Source: Flavobacteriales bacterium
GTDB taxonomy: Bacteria > Bacteroidota > Bacteroidia > Flavobacteriales_F > PHOS-HE28
Reading direction: 5' to 3'
DNA length: 64,000 bases
NCBI GenBank assembly: GCA_016703105.1
Contig: JADJCS010000009.1
Location: 124,001-188,000 of the forward strand
The position numbers and the translations under genes are program-made. This document shows, piece by piece, positions 46,785 through 56,500 of the stretch. How positions within the stretch are numbered: position 1 is the stretch's first letter; each line of letters starts with the position of its first letter. The notes beneath the pieces were generated by a model. That model made no database searches. It saw only the letters and a program-made list of their open reading frames with translations, and was not told where the DNA came from.

Positions 46785-47812
46785 TGCTTGGTGGTTGGCT
46801 GATCAGTTGGTATTTCGGTTACCGATGTTCCAAGGGCACTCGCCAAGGCCAGAATGTCAGTTAGGTAGCTGTTCCGTGCTTTGTCGACTTGCTCCTTCAA
46901 CCCTTGGTCATTGAGATTCTTGCCGAAATTCTGGAGCGTTGTCTTTTCGCCAAGAATGAAGAGGTCAGCGGTCTGCGACTGTTCGGCATGATTCATCAGC
47001 ATCTCACCCTTTGCAATCAAGTCCCGATGCGTGATGCGACTGACGAGGCTTGAATCGCGACCTTGCTCAGGTGGGTAGACGTCGATGCGGTACTTGTGGT
47101 TGATCGGTAGCGACAGGATGTTTGTGGGAGTGAATGGTGCCTGTGGCACACCCGGAAGAGCCGATGGGTTGTAGAACGAAACCGGATGGTCGGAGGTCAC
47201 GAAGTTGTCCTCCGAATCGAGCTTAATCACATCGACGCGGTCGTTCTTGCGGACGTTTGCAAGCGTGATGGCCATGCGCAGTTGCGTCAGCACTTGGCCG
47301 TCGTGCTGGGTTCTCTCATACTCACGAGCTAGTTCCTTTGCCGAGCGACCATCGAGTGGCATACTGTACCTTTCTATGGTCACGTGGGTGATGTTCGAAG
47401 TGCGCGACACATTGATTGCGTCCTGGATCATTTCCTCATACATCCGGCCGAGTATGATCTTCAGCTTTCGTGTTCGGAAGAGAAGTGATGTTACCGTCCC
47501 AATGATGAGGCGTCTGGTGTCGTCGTCCAGATGCGTTAGCGAATCATCAGTGACGGCATCGTAGACTCTCTTGTAGTTGTCCTCCCAGACACGGCCGTAA
47601 GTGTTCTCGACGAACTGTCGTTCAGCTTCTGTGGATCCAGATATTGTGTAGCCATTCGTTTCGGCGCAGAGGTTTCCAACGGTCGAGGGCTTCGCTGCGC
47701 TCAGATCTTCTTTCCTCAGGAAGTGAATACGGGATCCGCCCTCAGGGGTGGCAAACCCTTTCATGTATCCTTGAGGAACGTAGTGTTGGTGCTTGGTCTC
47801 CTGTGATGCCAT
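46781..47812 (-). CDS. DUF4238 protein
   Basis: The 343-residue protein carries the DUF4238 hallmarks: KHQHYVPQGYMKGFA at the N-terminus, with the conserved HYVPQ, and FVTSDHPVSFYNP in the second half, with TSDxP. The region between is helical (RRLIIGTVTSLLFRTRKL). DUF4238 genes are often found in mobile or accessory DNA and a nuclease-like role has been suspected, but no activity is established as far as I know. An in-frame ATG at 47836 would add 8 residues. The stop overlaps the start of the pseudo-methyltransferase gene by 4 nt, so the two proteins should be made together. The start lies 37 nt from repeat copy B. Confidence 0.82.
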   Translation of the reverse strand: MASQETKHQHYVPQGYMKGFATPEGGSRIHFLRKEDLSAAKPSTVGNLCAETNGYTISGSTEAERQFVENTYGRVWEDNYKRVYDAVTDDSLTHLDDDTRRLIIGTVTSLLFRTRKLKIILGRMYEEMIQDAINVSRTSNITHVTIERYSMPLDGRSAKELAREYERTQHDGQVLTQLRMAITLANVRKNDRVDVIKLDSEDNFVTSDHPVSFYNPSALPGVPQAPFTPTNILSLPINHKYRIDVYPPEQGRDSSLVSRITHRDLIAKGEMLMNHAEQSQTADLFILGEKTTLQNFGKNLNDQGLKEQVDKARNSYLTDILALASALGTSVTEIPTDQPTTKQ

Positions 47813-47848
47813 GGCCTCTATGGTTGACGTGGGCATACGACGGAGGTG

Positions 47849-47950
47849 GCATTTCGCGTGAGCGATTGAAGCGGAAAGCCCACAGCGCGGTAATCCGCGC
47901 GAGGACTTGAAGCGGAAAGCGCGACCCGAGGCTTTGCGAGGGGCACGCCC
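47849..47950. repeat. 102-bp dispersed palindromic repeat, copy B
   Basis: The copy begins GCATTTCGCGTGAGCGATTG, has GCGCGGTAATCCGCGC in the middle and ends GCGAGGGGCACGCCC. It shares most positions with copy C in inverse and with copy A directly. It lies between the DUF4238 start and the end of the FadB-like gene (47979), at the exact junction of accessory and core DNA. Confidence 0.8.
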
Positions 47951-47978
47951 GAACCACCACTATGCTTCACGGCGTTCA

Positions 47979-50362
47979 TCAGTTCCGCAACACTTTCCCG
48001 CTGGTGATGATCGACTGCAAGCGCTCCAGCGTTTTCCGCTGCATGCAGAGTTCCAGGAAGGTCTTCCGCTCCAGGTCCAGCAGGTATTGCTCGCTGACTT
48101 CCGTGGGTTCGCTGAGGTCGCCGCCGCAGAGCACGTGGCCCAGCTTCTGCGAGATCAGCGTGTCGTGCTCGCTGATGTAGTTGCCGCTCTGCATCGTATT
48201 CGCCCCGATGTACACGATGCCCAGGCCTTCGCGGCCGAGCACTTTGATGTCCTTACGCATGGGCGGCTTGGTGTAGCCCTTCTCCCAGAGGTCGAGCGCG
48301 CATTCCTTGGCGTAAGCCAGCTGGTGCGCGCGGCTCACGATCACCTCGTCCGTGCCGCGGCGCAGGTAGCCAAGGGCGAAGGCCTCTTCGCCGCTGGTGC
48401 TCACCTTGGCCTGGCCGATGGTGAGGAAGCGCTCGCGCAGCGCGTTGATGCGGATGTCGCCTTCCTTCAGTTCATCGCTGAGGCGCAGCGCGAACTCCTT
48501 GCTGCCGCCACCGCCGGGGATCACGCCCACGCCGAACTCCACGAGGCCCATGTAGGTCTCGGCATGCGCCACCACCTTGTCCGCGTGCAGGCAGAGCTCC
48601 GTGCCGCCCCCGAGGCACAGTTGGTGCGGCGCGGCCACCACGGGGATGGATGAATGCCGCATACGCATCATGGTGTTCTGGAAGGTGCGGATGGCCATGT
48701 CCAGGTCGTCGTACTCCTGCTCCACGGCCATCATGAAGATCATGCCCACGTTGGCGCCCGCGCTGAAGAGCGCGCCGTCGTTGTAGACCACCAAGCCTTT
48801 GTAAGCGGCTTCCGCGAGATCGATGGCCTTGTTGAGGCCTTGGATCACCTCCGCGCCGATGGTGTTCATCTTGCTGTTCCAGCTCACCGCGAGGATGCCG
48901 TCGCCGAGATCGCGCACGGTGGCGTTGGCGTTCTTCCACACAATGCTGCTGTCGGGCAGGTCGGCGAGCACGATCAGGTCCTCCTGGCCGGGGATCGGTT
49001 TGTAGCTCTTGCTGGCCACATCGTAGTAGAGCCGCTTGCCGCCTTCGCGTTTGTAGAAGTGCGTGTTGCCTGCGGCCACGAAGTCATTGACCCATGCGGC
49101 CACCTTCACGTCCTTCGCTTTCATCTCCTCCATTACCTCCTTCACCCCAATGGCCTCCCACGCCTCAAAAGGCCCCAATTCCCAGCCGAAGCCGGCGCGC
49201 ATGCCATCGTCGATGCGGTAGAGCTCGTCGCTGATCTCCGGGGATGCGGTTGCTCACGTACGCGAACATCGCTTGGAACGAACGGCGGTAGAACTCACCG
49301 GCCTTGTCCGTTCCGTGGTACACCAGCTTCGTGCGTTCGCGCAGGTCGTCCACCTTCTTCGCGGCGTCCAGCGTGGCGAACTTGGGTTTCACCTGCGGGG
49401 TGTACTCCAGCGTTTTCAGGTCGAGCGAGAGGATGTCGCCCTTTGGTGATGTGCGGTCCTTGAAGAAGAAGCCCTTGCCGGTTTTGCTGCCGAGCATGCC
49501 CTTCTCCACCATCTTCTGGAGGTATTCCGGAATGGCGAAGAGGCTGTTGCGTTCATCCTTCGGACAGTTGTCGTGTACGCCTTTGGCTACGTTCACCAAG
49601 GTGTCGAGGCCCACCACATCCGCCGTGCGGAACGTGGCGCTTTTCGGGTGACCGATCGCGGGTCCGGTGAGGGCGGTCCACTTCCTCCACGCTCAAGCCC
49701 ATGTCGTTGATGAGGTGGAAGATGTCCATGATGCCGAACACGCCGATGCGGTTGGCCACGAAGGCGGGCGTGTCCTTGGCGAGTACGGTGACCTTGCCCA
49801 GCACGCGACGGCCGTACTGTTCCAGGAAGGCGACGATCGCGGGATCCGTCTTTGGGCTGGGGATCAGCTCCAGCAACGGCAGGTAGCGCGGCGGGTTGAA
49901 GAAGTGTGTGCCGAGGAAGTGCTTCGCGAAATCCTCGCTGCGACCTTCCAACAACGCGTTGATCGGAATACCGCTGGTGTTGCTGGTGATGAGCGTTCCC
50001 GGCGTGCGGTACTTCTCCACGTTGGCATACACCTGCTGCTTGATGTCAAGGCGTTCCACCACGACCTCTATCACCCAGTCGCAGTCCTTGATCTTCGGAA
50101 GATCGTCCTCGAAGTTGCCGGTGCTGATGCGCTTCGCGAAACGCTTGTCGTAGATGGGAGAAGGGTTGCTCTTCAGCGCGAAGGCGAGGGCATCGTTCAC
50201 CACTTTGTTGCGCTCGGCGGGCACTTTGCTTTCCGCTGCTTCCTTCGGAACGATGTCCAGGAGGAGCACTTCGGCCCCCACGTTGGCGAAGTGGCAGGCG
50301 ATGCGGCTGCCCATGACGCCGGATCCGAGGACGGCGACTTTCTTGATCTGTCTGTTGGCCAT
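47979..50362 (-). CDS. 3-hydroxyacyl-CoA dehydrogenase / enoyl-CoA hydratase (FadB-like), two frameshifts
   Basis: This bifunctional beta-oxidation enzyme hydrates enoyl-CoA and oxidises 3-hydroxyacyl-CoA with NAD+. The N-terminal NAD site is VAVLGSGVMGSRIACHFANVG. The C-terminal hydratase part has GLVVYNDGALFSAGANVGM and QLCLGGGTELCLHADKVVAH with the oxyanion-hole glycines. Three frames must be joined. An extra base near 49674-49677 (GGTCC) breaks EEVDALTGPAIGHPKSATFR, and an extra base in the GGGG run at 49240-49243 breaks NRIPEISDELYRIDD. Removing both gives 2382 nt and 793 residues, the normal length. Sequencing error is the simplest explanation. It lies between the MarR regulator and the accessory block. 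Confidence 0.9.
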
Positions 50363-50392
50363 CTACTTCAAGGAGTTTGAGAACGCGTTGAT

Positions 50393-50499
50393 ACCGCAAA
50401 GGGCACAAAGAGCGCAAAGGAGCCCAGCAGAGCGAGTGGTTCGTTCGGGTTTCATTCGGTTGGCATTTCACTTTGCGTCCTTCGCGCCCTTTGCGGTAT
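50393..50499. repeat. ACCGCAAAGGGC inverted repeat
   Basis: ATACCGCAAAGGGCACAAAG (50393-50412) with following AGCGCAAAGG is opposed by CTTTGCGTCC...GCCCTTTGCGGTAT (50471-50499). It lies between the MarR and FadB-like genes on the minus strand, so it is within the presumed operon. Repeats of this ACCGCAAAGGGCGCAAAG type are familiar from other Bacteroidota intergenic regions. Confidence 0.7.
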
Positions 50500-50503
50500 G
50501 TCT

Positions 50504-50935
50504 TCAGAAGAGTTGTTCTTGTTCGAGTATCCGATCCAGCTCGGTCATCACCGTCCGGAAGTTGTTGAGTTGCGTGGGCGTGAAGCGGCTCTGCACCGCT
50601 TCATTGAATTTGATCACGGTGTTGCGGCTCACGTCGCGCATCTGTTTGCCTTTCGCAGTAAGGTGCATGCGCACCACGCGCTTGTCCTCCTTGCACGCGA
50701 TCCGTTTGATGAGCCCGGCCTCCTCCATGGTCTGCAAGGTGCGCACAAGGCTGCGGCTCTCCATGCCCATCTTGGGGCCGAGCTTGGTGCTGGGCGTGCC
50801 TTCCGGATCGATGCTCAGCAGGATCTGGCCAATGGCCATGGTGCCGCCATACTTGGAGGCTTCGCTATTGTAGATGCGCGAAATGCGGCTCCACACTTTG
50901 CGGATCGGAAAGTCGATCGTCTCTTCGGGCTTCAT
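50504..50935 (-). CDS. MarR-family transcriptional regulator
   Basis: The 143-residue winged-helix regulator starts MKPEETIDFPIRKVWSRI. The DNA-binding part has TPSTKLGPKMGMESRSLVRT and the wing IKRIACKEDKRVVRMHLTAKG. Its position at the head of the beta-oxidation genes suggests control by acyl-CoA or a related ligand, as is seen in other bacteria. The start at 50935 is preceded by a perfect 18-bp palindrome at 50969-50986. A longer frame reaches 51268 but runs through the divergent promoter and lacks protein character. Confidence 0.9.
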   Translation of the reverse strand: MKPEETIDFPIRKVWSRISRIYNSEASKYGGTMAIGQILLSIDPEGTPSTKLGPKMGMESRSLVRTLQTMEEAGLIKRIACKEDKRVVRMHLTAKGKQMRDVSRNTVIKFNEAVQSRFTPTQLNNFRTVMTELDRILEQEQLF

Positions 50936-50968
50936 GTACTGGACCTCGGCACCGAAGCTAACAGCATT

Positions 50969-50986
50969 TGTTATGCGCGCATAACA
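50969..50986. promoter_or_regulatory. 18-bp perfect palindrome, probable MarR operator
   Basis: TGTTATGCGCGCATAACA is a perfect palindrome 33 nt upstream of the MarR start and about 70 nt upstream of the divergent lipoprotein start at 51057. MarR dimers bind palindromes of this size near their own promoters, so it could control both directions. Confidence 0.8.
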
Positions 50987-51056
50987 TGTAAAGAAATTTC
51001 TTTCGCCTGATGGTCGTAGTTCCACCGACCTAGTTTCGCCCACCAACCCATCCCTC

Positions 51057-51887
51057 ATGCGTACCCACATCCTTGCTGCCCTGGCTGCCCTCGCGTTGAT
51101 CACTTCCTGTAAGAAGGAGGAGGAGCCGACGCCTGGGCCGACGCCTTCTGGCCCGCGGTTGATCCTAAAGTTCAAATTCGACAGTACCCAGGTGCGCTTG
51201 GACGAACTTGGGCAGCCCGAACCGAACTTGCCCGCTGGCCGCGCTGCGCAGAACCCGCGCTTCAACAAGATGAGCGCACATTTTGTGGAGTTCGTCGATG
51301 ATGCTTGGACACTTCCAGGTGGTGGTTCTATTGTTTACCACGCGCCAGAGACCACGGCGGGTGGCGCGAACGCGATCAATTTCTCACAAAGCGTGCTCGC
51401 CGGACAGGGTGAGACCTTCTTGAGCGTACCGCTGTCGCAGTTGTCCGCCGGTACCTATCCATGGATCCGCGTTTCGCTGGGGTACCAGAACTACGACATC
51501 GACTTCCGGTATACAGACACGGTGTTCGGGCTGGGAGGGTTGGATCTGGAAGGGACCATCGCCTCCTTCATCGGCTTCAATACCTACATCAGCACCTTCA
51601 CGATCAACCAGCAATCGTTGACGGGGGGGGGGGGGGCCCCCGGACAGCTGGCGTGACCACACCCAACGATTCGACCGTGCAACTCCTGCCTGGTGACCGG
51701 TGGATTCGCACAGCCATTGGTGATCACCGGTAATGAGACCCAGGATGTGGTCATCACGGTATCGTTGAGCACCGACCGCAGTTTCGAGTGGAGCGACAAC
51801 GGCGACGGGATCTACGAACCCGGCTATCCCGCATTCGATGTGGTGCAGGACATGGGGGTACGCGGGTTGATCCCTACGGTGGAGTAG
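51057..51887 (+). CDS. Lipoprotein of unknown function, disrupted around a 14-G run
   Basis: The N-terminus (THILAALAALALITSCKK) is a lipoprotein signal with the lipidated Cys at residue 19. The rest is a beta-rich domain (LILKFKFDSTQVRLDELGQ, YPWIRVSLGYQNYDIDFRYT, IASFIGFNTYISTFTINQQS) that I cannot name. The first frame stops at 51656 shortly after a run of 14 G followed by 5 C (51623-51641). A second frame carries VTTPNDSTVQLLPG, and the first frame resumes at VTGGFAQPLVITGNETQ and ends GLIPTVE at 51887. Two compensating shifts near 51623-51641 and 51694 would rejoin it. Mis-assembly, consensus error or slippage at the G tract are all possible. Confidence 0.65.
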
Positions 51888-52812
51888 GAGTTCCGCCGCG
51901 CTGGTACACCCGAACGTAGTCCACGTCGAAGCTGGTACCTTCTGGCCAAGCCTGAGGTTGGACCGGTCCGTTGCAAAAGCCCTTCGCGCCGGAGACCGCC
52001 AGGTCGAGGATGATGCTCAGGTCGTCCTGCCCGCGCGGGAAGTAAGGAGCGGAATGATGTTCACCCGGCACGCGTTCACATGCCGGCATGGACCGACCGC
52101 GCTTGTCCACAAAGCGCCCGCGGTATTGCACGAGCTCCTCGTCCACGTACCACCGCACACCGTCGCGTTCCCATTCCACCGCGAATACGTGGAATTCCTG
52201 CGAGAGGTCGCTCACGCGCTCCTTCCCGTTGTTGGAGAACTTGGGTTTTCCCCAGCGGTGGAGCGCGGTCTTGTATACACGCGTTCGCTCTCCGCAGATC
52301 TCGAACACGTCGATCTCCGTTTCGCCCCCGAATCCCCAGAAAGCGGGCCACAGCCCGGCTCCCTTCGGTATGCGGCACCGTACCTCGAAGCGGCCGTAGT
52401 TGAACCGGGCGGTCCCGATGGAGTGTATGATCGAACCCTCGTGCTCCTTGGCCTGGCCGTACCATTCCCCCGACCGTGCCCGAACGCCCATGTGCAACAG
52501 ACCATCACCAAGGGAGACCAGGTCGTCCCGGAAGATCGTATTGCTCGTGCCCATGAGTCGGCATCCCTCACAGTGGTCGCTGCCATCGTCACTATAGGGG
52601 AACCAGGTGCGCCACTTGGTATCGTCCAGGCGCGTGCCCTCGAACTCGTCGCTGAACACGAGCTTCCATGCGGATGTGTCGCAGCGCCCCCCATCGTCGA
52701 CCTCGATCGGTCCCACGCGTTTCTCACGCTTGGTCTGTGCGTCGACCGGGTTGATAAGCGAAAGAACAGCCGCGTGCGACAGTGCGATGCACAAGAGCTT
52801 GCGCGGGGTCAT
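51874..52812 (-). CDS. Glycoside hydrolase family 16 protein
   Basis: This is a predicted secreted endo-beta-glucanase-type enzyme of 312 residues (GH16 cleaves beta-1,3/1,4-glucans or galactans such as laminarin or agar). The signal peptide is LCIALSHAAVLSLINPVDAQ. The catalytic motif ETEIDVFEICGE (E-x-D-x-x-E, about residues 164-175) is intact, preceded by AGLWPAFWGFGG. The strand FSDEFEGTRLDDTKW near residue 53 and the C-terminal FDVDYVRVYQRG fit the family. It has no T9SS domain. Its start overlaps the DUF2807 gene stop by 4 nt, and it is the last gene of a coupled chain. Its C-terminus overlaps the end of the convergent lipoprotein gene by 14 nt. Confidence 0.92.
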   Translation of the reverse strand: MTPRKLLCIALSHAAVLSLINPVDAQTKREKRVGPIEVDDGGRCDTSAWKLVFSDEFEGTRLDDTKWRTWFPYSDDGSDHCEGCRLMGTSNTIFRDDLVSLGDGLLHMGVRARSGEWYGQAKEHEGSIIHSIGTARFNYGRFEVRCRIPKGAGLWPAFWGFGGETEIDVFEICGERTRVYKTALHRWGKPKFSNNGKERVSDLSQEFHVFAVEWERDGVRWYVDEELVQYRGRFVDKRGRSMPACERVPGEHHSAPYFPRGQDDLSIILDLAVSGAKGFCNGPVQPQAWPEGTSFDVDYVRVYQRGGTPTPP

Positions 52813-53531
52813 GGCGCCGGGGTGACCGACCCCGATCCGTGGATCTTCGAGGACACTTGCGGTGTACCACGATAGCGCACACTGCCGCTGCCCATGATCT
52901 CCGCATGCAGTTCTCCTATCGCGGTGACGGATACACTGCCGCTGCCCATGATCTCCACTTCGCTGCGGGTGGTGCTCAGTTCCAACGCTTCCACACCACC
53001 GGATCCGGCGATGGACACATTGAGCGCTGAGGCGGTACCCTTCAGGGCAACGTCACCGGAGCCCTGGATATCCACGTCCACCTCCTGATAGCTCAATGGA
53101 AGTTCCATATCGCCGCTGCCTTGGATCGTTATGCGCAGCTTTTCGCCTGCGAACGGCGTTGTACTGCGAACATCGCCGGATCCAGCGACCCCGACCTCAC
53201 CCAAAGAAGGTAGTGTGATCCGCACCACCACATCCACATCGGAGTCGAAGCATCCTTCGGTGGTGACCTTCCAAACACCTCCGCTCACCGAAGTGCCGAT
53301 CAGGTCAAGTACAGCGGCTGGACCTTCGGCCTCCACGCGTTGCACGCTGCCTTGGGTGAGTTCCACATCGATCGAACCCTCGGTCACCACACCGGTGATC
53401 GGAGCCAGGGACAGTTCGCGCTTCACGGCCGGGCCCTTGCCATCCACACAGTCCATGCGGAAGCAAGATGTGAGCACGAGCGAGCAAACCATAATGCTTG
53501 TAGCGGAGCGGAGCATGGTCGTAACCTTCAT
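52809..53531 (-). CDS. DUF2807 (GIN domain) lipoprotein
   Basis: The start at 53531 (MKVTTMLRSATSIMVCSLVLTSC) gives a lipoprotein signal with Cys at residue 23. The mature part is a right-handed beta-solenoid with Gly-Ser-Gly turns: VAGSGDV, IQGSGDM, IQGSGDV, IAGSGGV, IMGSGSV twice and IHGSGSV, spaced by 18-24 residues. This is the DUF2807/head-GIN domain found in Bacteroidota surface proteins; its role is unknown. The start overlaps the stop of the 1700-residue T9SS gene, and the stop overlaps the GH16 start. Confidence 0.9.
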   Translation of the reverse strand: MKVTTMLRSATSIMVCSLVLTSCFRMDCVDGKGPAVKRELSLAPITGVVTEGSIDVELTQGSVQRVEAEGPAAVLDLIGTSVSGGVWKVTTEGCFDSDVDVVVRITLPSLGEVGVAGSGDVRSTTPFAGEKLRITIQGSGDMELPLSYQEVDVDIQGSGDVALKGTASALNVSIAGSGGVEALELSTTRSEVEIMGSGSVSVTAIGELHAEIMGSGSVRYRGTPQVSSKIHGSGSVTPAP

Positions 53532-56500
53532 CGGATCAATTGCACCGAACCCTCGAAACGCAACCCGTTGAGGTCGATGGTATAGAAATAGGTCCCCACG
53601 ACAGCTGGCTCGCCGGCGAAGGTGCGGCCATCCCAGGTCGTGCTGTTCCCGAGGCTCTCGAACATCTGTTGTCCCCAACGGTTGAAGACGTTCATCCGCA
53701 AGCAGCCACCGAGGTAGGCATCGGTGATCGGTCCGAACAGGTCGTTGTCCCCATCGCCGTTGGGCGTGAACACGTTCGGCATGGTAATGTCCGTATGATC
53801 CTCCAGCGAACCGGAGGGGTAGGACTGCGTCACAGAAGCCGTGCAACCCAGCGCATCTGTAATGGTCAGGCTGATCACCAGATCACCGCCATAGGTCATT
53901 ACAGGCGACGGTTCCTGCTCGGTGGAAGTGGTTCCATCGCTGAATGTCCAGAGGTAGCTCACCGCCCCTTCGCTCAGGTCCGTGGTGAACACCCGCAGCC
54001 CATCGCACCGCGCCTCGAGGCGCACCGTGAACCCTACCACCGCTTCACCGGCGATGGTGACGAGCACTTCATCGGTGCTCGTGCATGTATCGTTCAATAC
54101 GGTCACCGTGTAGATCGTAGTGGCCAGCGGTGAGGCGGTGGGGTTGGAGAGCGATGCATCGTCCAGTCCAGCGCCGGGTGTCCATGTGAAGCTCGAACCT
54201 GGGATCGAGGTCGGAGCACCGCCGATCTGCACGGGAGTGCCAAAGCAGACCACTTGGTCGGGACCCGCATCCACCGGAGGATCATCGTTCACGGTGACCG
54301 TGACCTGGTCGGTACCATCGCATCCCGCCGCGTCCGTTCCGGTAACGGTATATACCGTGGTGATCACCGGTGAAGCGGAGGGGTTGGAGCTGTTCGGATC
54401 GTTCAAGCCAGTGACAGGCGACCATGTGTAGGAAGCCGCACCAGTGGCCTGGAGTTGCACATCGAAGCCGGGACACACCCAAACATCCGTGCCCGCATCG
54501 ATCGTGGGCAAGGAGCCAACGCTCACCGTCACATCGTCGCTCGCGCTGCAATCATTGCTATCCGTCAAGGTCACTGTATAGGTGATGGTGGCCGCGGGTG
54601 TAGCGATCGGATCCTCCACGTTGGGATCGCTCAACCCCGTGGTCGGCGACCAGACGAAGGTGCCGGTACCCGTCGCGTTCAATTGAACGCTGCTGCCTGT
54701 GCAGATCGAGGTATCCGCGCCTGCACTGATCGAAGGCAGGGGGTTCACGTTCACGATCACTGTGTCCGTGTTGATGCACCCGTTCAGGTCTTGTACACCC
54801 ACCACGTAGGTCGTGGTGAAGGTTGGATCCGCCAACGGGTTCGGATCGGTGGTGCTGTTAAGGCCGGTGCCAGGGGCCCATAGGAAGGTGCTGCCCGCAG
54901 GACCGGTCGGCGATCCGCCGATACTGCCTTGTTGTCCCACGCATAGCGAGATATCCGAACCCGCGCTGGCCGCAGGCAAAGCGTTCACGGTGATCGTCAC
55001 ACTGTCGGTGGCTATGCATCCCTGACCGTCGGTCACCTGAAGGAAGTAGGTGGTCGTGTTGCTGGGGAAAGCAAGAGGGTCAGCGATATCGACCGCGCTC
55101 AGCCCCGTGCCAGGGCTCCACGAATAGGAGGGTCCTCCCGCACCTGCCAGTTGTGTCGTGTCACCGATGCATAGTGCGTCATCGGATCCGGCGTTCGCGG
55201 GCGGTGCCAGCTCTTGCACGGTGACCGTGGCACTGGTGTCAGGACAGCCGACGGCACCTGCGATCGTGTAGGTGTAGGTCCCTGGCTCATCTGTGGCAGG
55301 GTCGTACGTATCGCTATGGGCTGCGGAAAGCGGATCGGTCCAGGTCCCGTTCAGTTCAGGCGTACCGGCGAGCGAATCGAACAAATTGAACGCGATGCCG
55401 CTGCTGCATAAGCTCACGCTCATGGCGGCACCCGGATCAGCGGCCACGCCGATGGTGATCGTCACGGTGGCAATGGCATCCACGCAGGGCGCTGCGCCGG
55501 GAACGGTGTAGGTACACGTAACCGTGCCTGTGACCAACGAAGGATCGAAGATGCCACTGAACGGGTTGTTGTTCGGGTCGGTCCAGATCCCGCCAGCATC
55601 CGGGGTTCCTCCTAACACAGTGAACAGATCGACCGGCGTGGTATTCGAACAGACCTCGATCGAAGCGTTCCCCCCAGCGTTCGGCGCCGCGTTCTCCGTG
55701 ACGACTACGATCGAGGAATCGTTCACACACGGCGCGATGGCCGTTACCACATAGGTGAAGGTTCCACCCCCACTGCCAGGTGTATAGATGGAGCCGGGGG
55801 TCCATGTGCCGCCGATATCCGGCGATCCGCCGAGCAAGCTGGACAGGTCCACGGGCACTCCGTCGCTGCACACTGTGATGCTTCCATCTGTTCCCGCGTT
55901 CGGAGGATCGTTCACCGTCACCGTGACATCATCCGTCGCAGTACACCCGATGCTGTCCGTGACTTGGACGGTGTAGGTGGTGGTGATCGTCGGTGAAGCG
56001 ATCGGATCCGCGATGGCCGCATCGCTTAGGCCGGTGGCAGGTGACCAGAGGAAGTCGGCCCCTCCGCTCGCGGTCAACTGCACCGCTCCGCCGTTGCAGA
56101 TCGCCACATCTGGTCCCGCATTGGCAGGGGGGATCGATACGAAGACGATCACGGTGTCCGTGCTGACACAGATGCTGTCCGCGATCACGGCTACGATGTA
56201 GGTCGTGGTCACGCTCGGTGTGGCGGACGGGTTCGCCAGCGTGCTATCGTTCAATCCGAACGCCGGAGACCACAACGTTTGCGCACCGATGGGTCCGGTG
56301 GGGCTGCCCCCGATGTTGGCGGAGCCTCCTGGACAAATGCTCTGGTCGGGACCGGCATCCGCGACCGGGCTATCGATCACGCTGAAATTCTCCGTGATAG
56401 GCGATGACGCACAGCCATTGGTATCGGTCACCACGAGTGTCACGGATCCGGGGCCGGGGATATTCAAAAGAACATCGGCGGTATTGCCGTTGGTGCCGAC

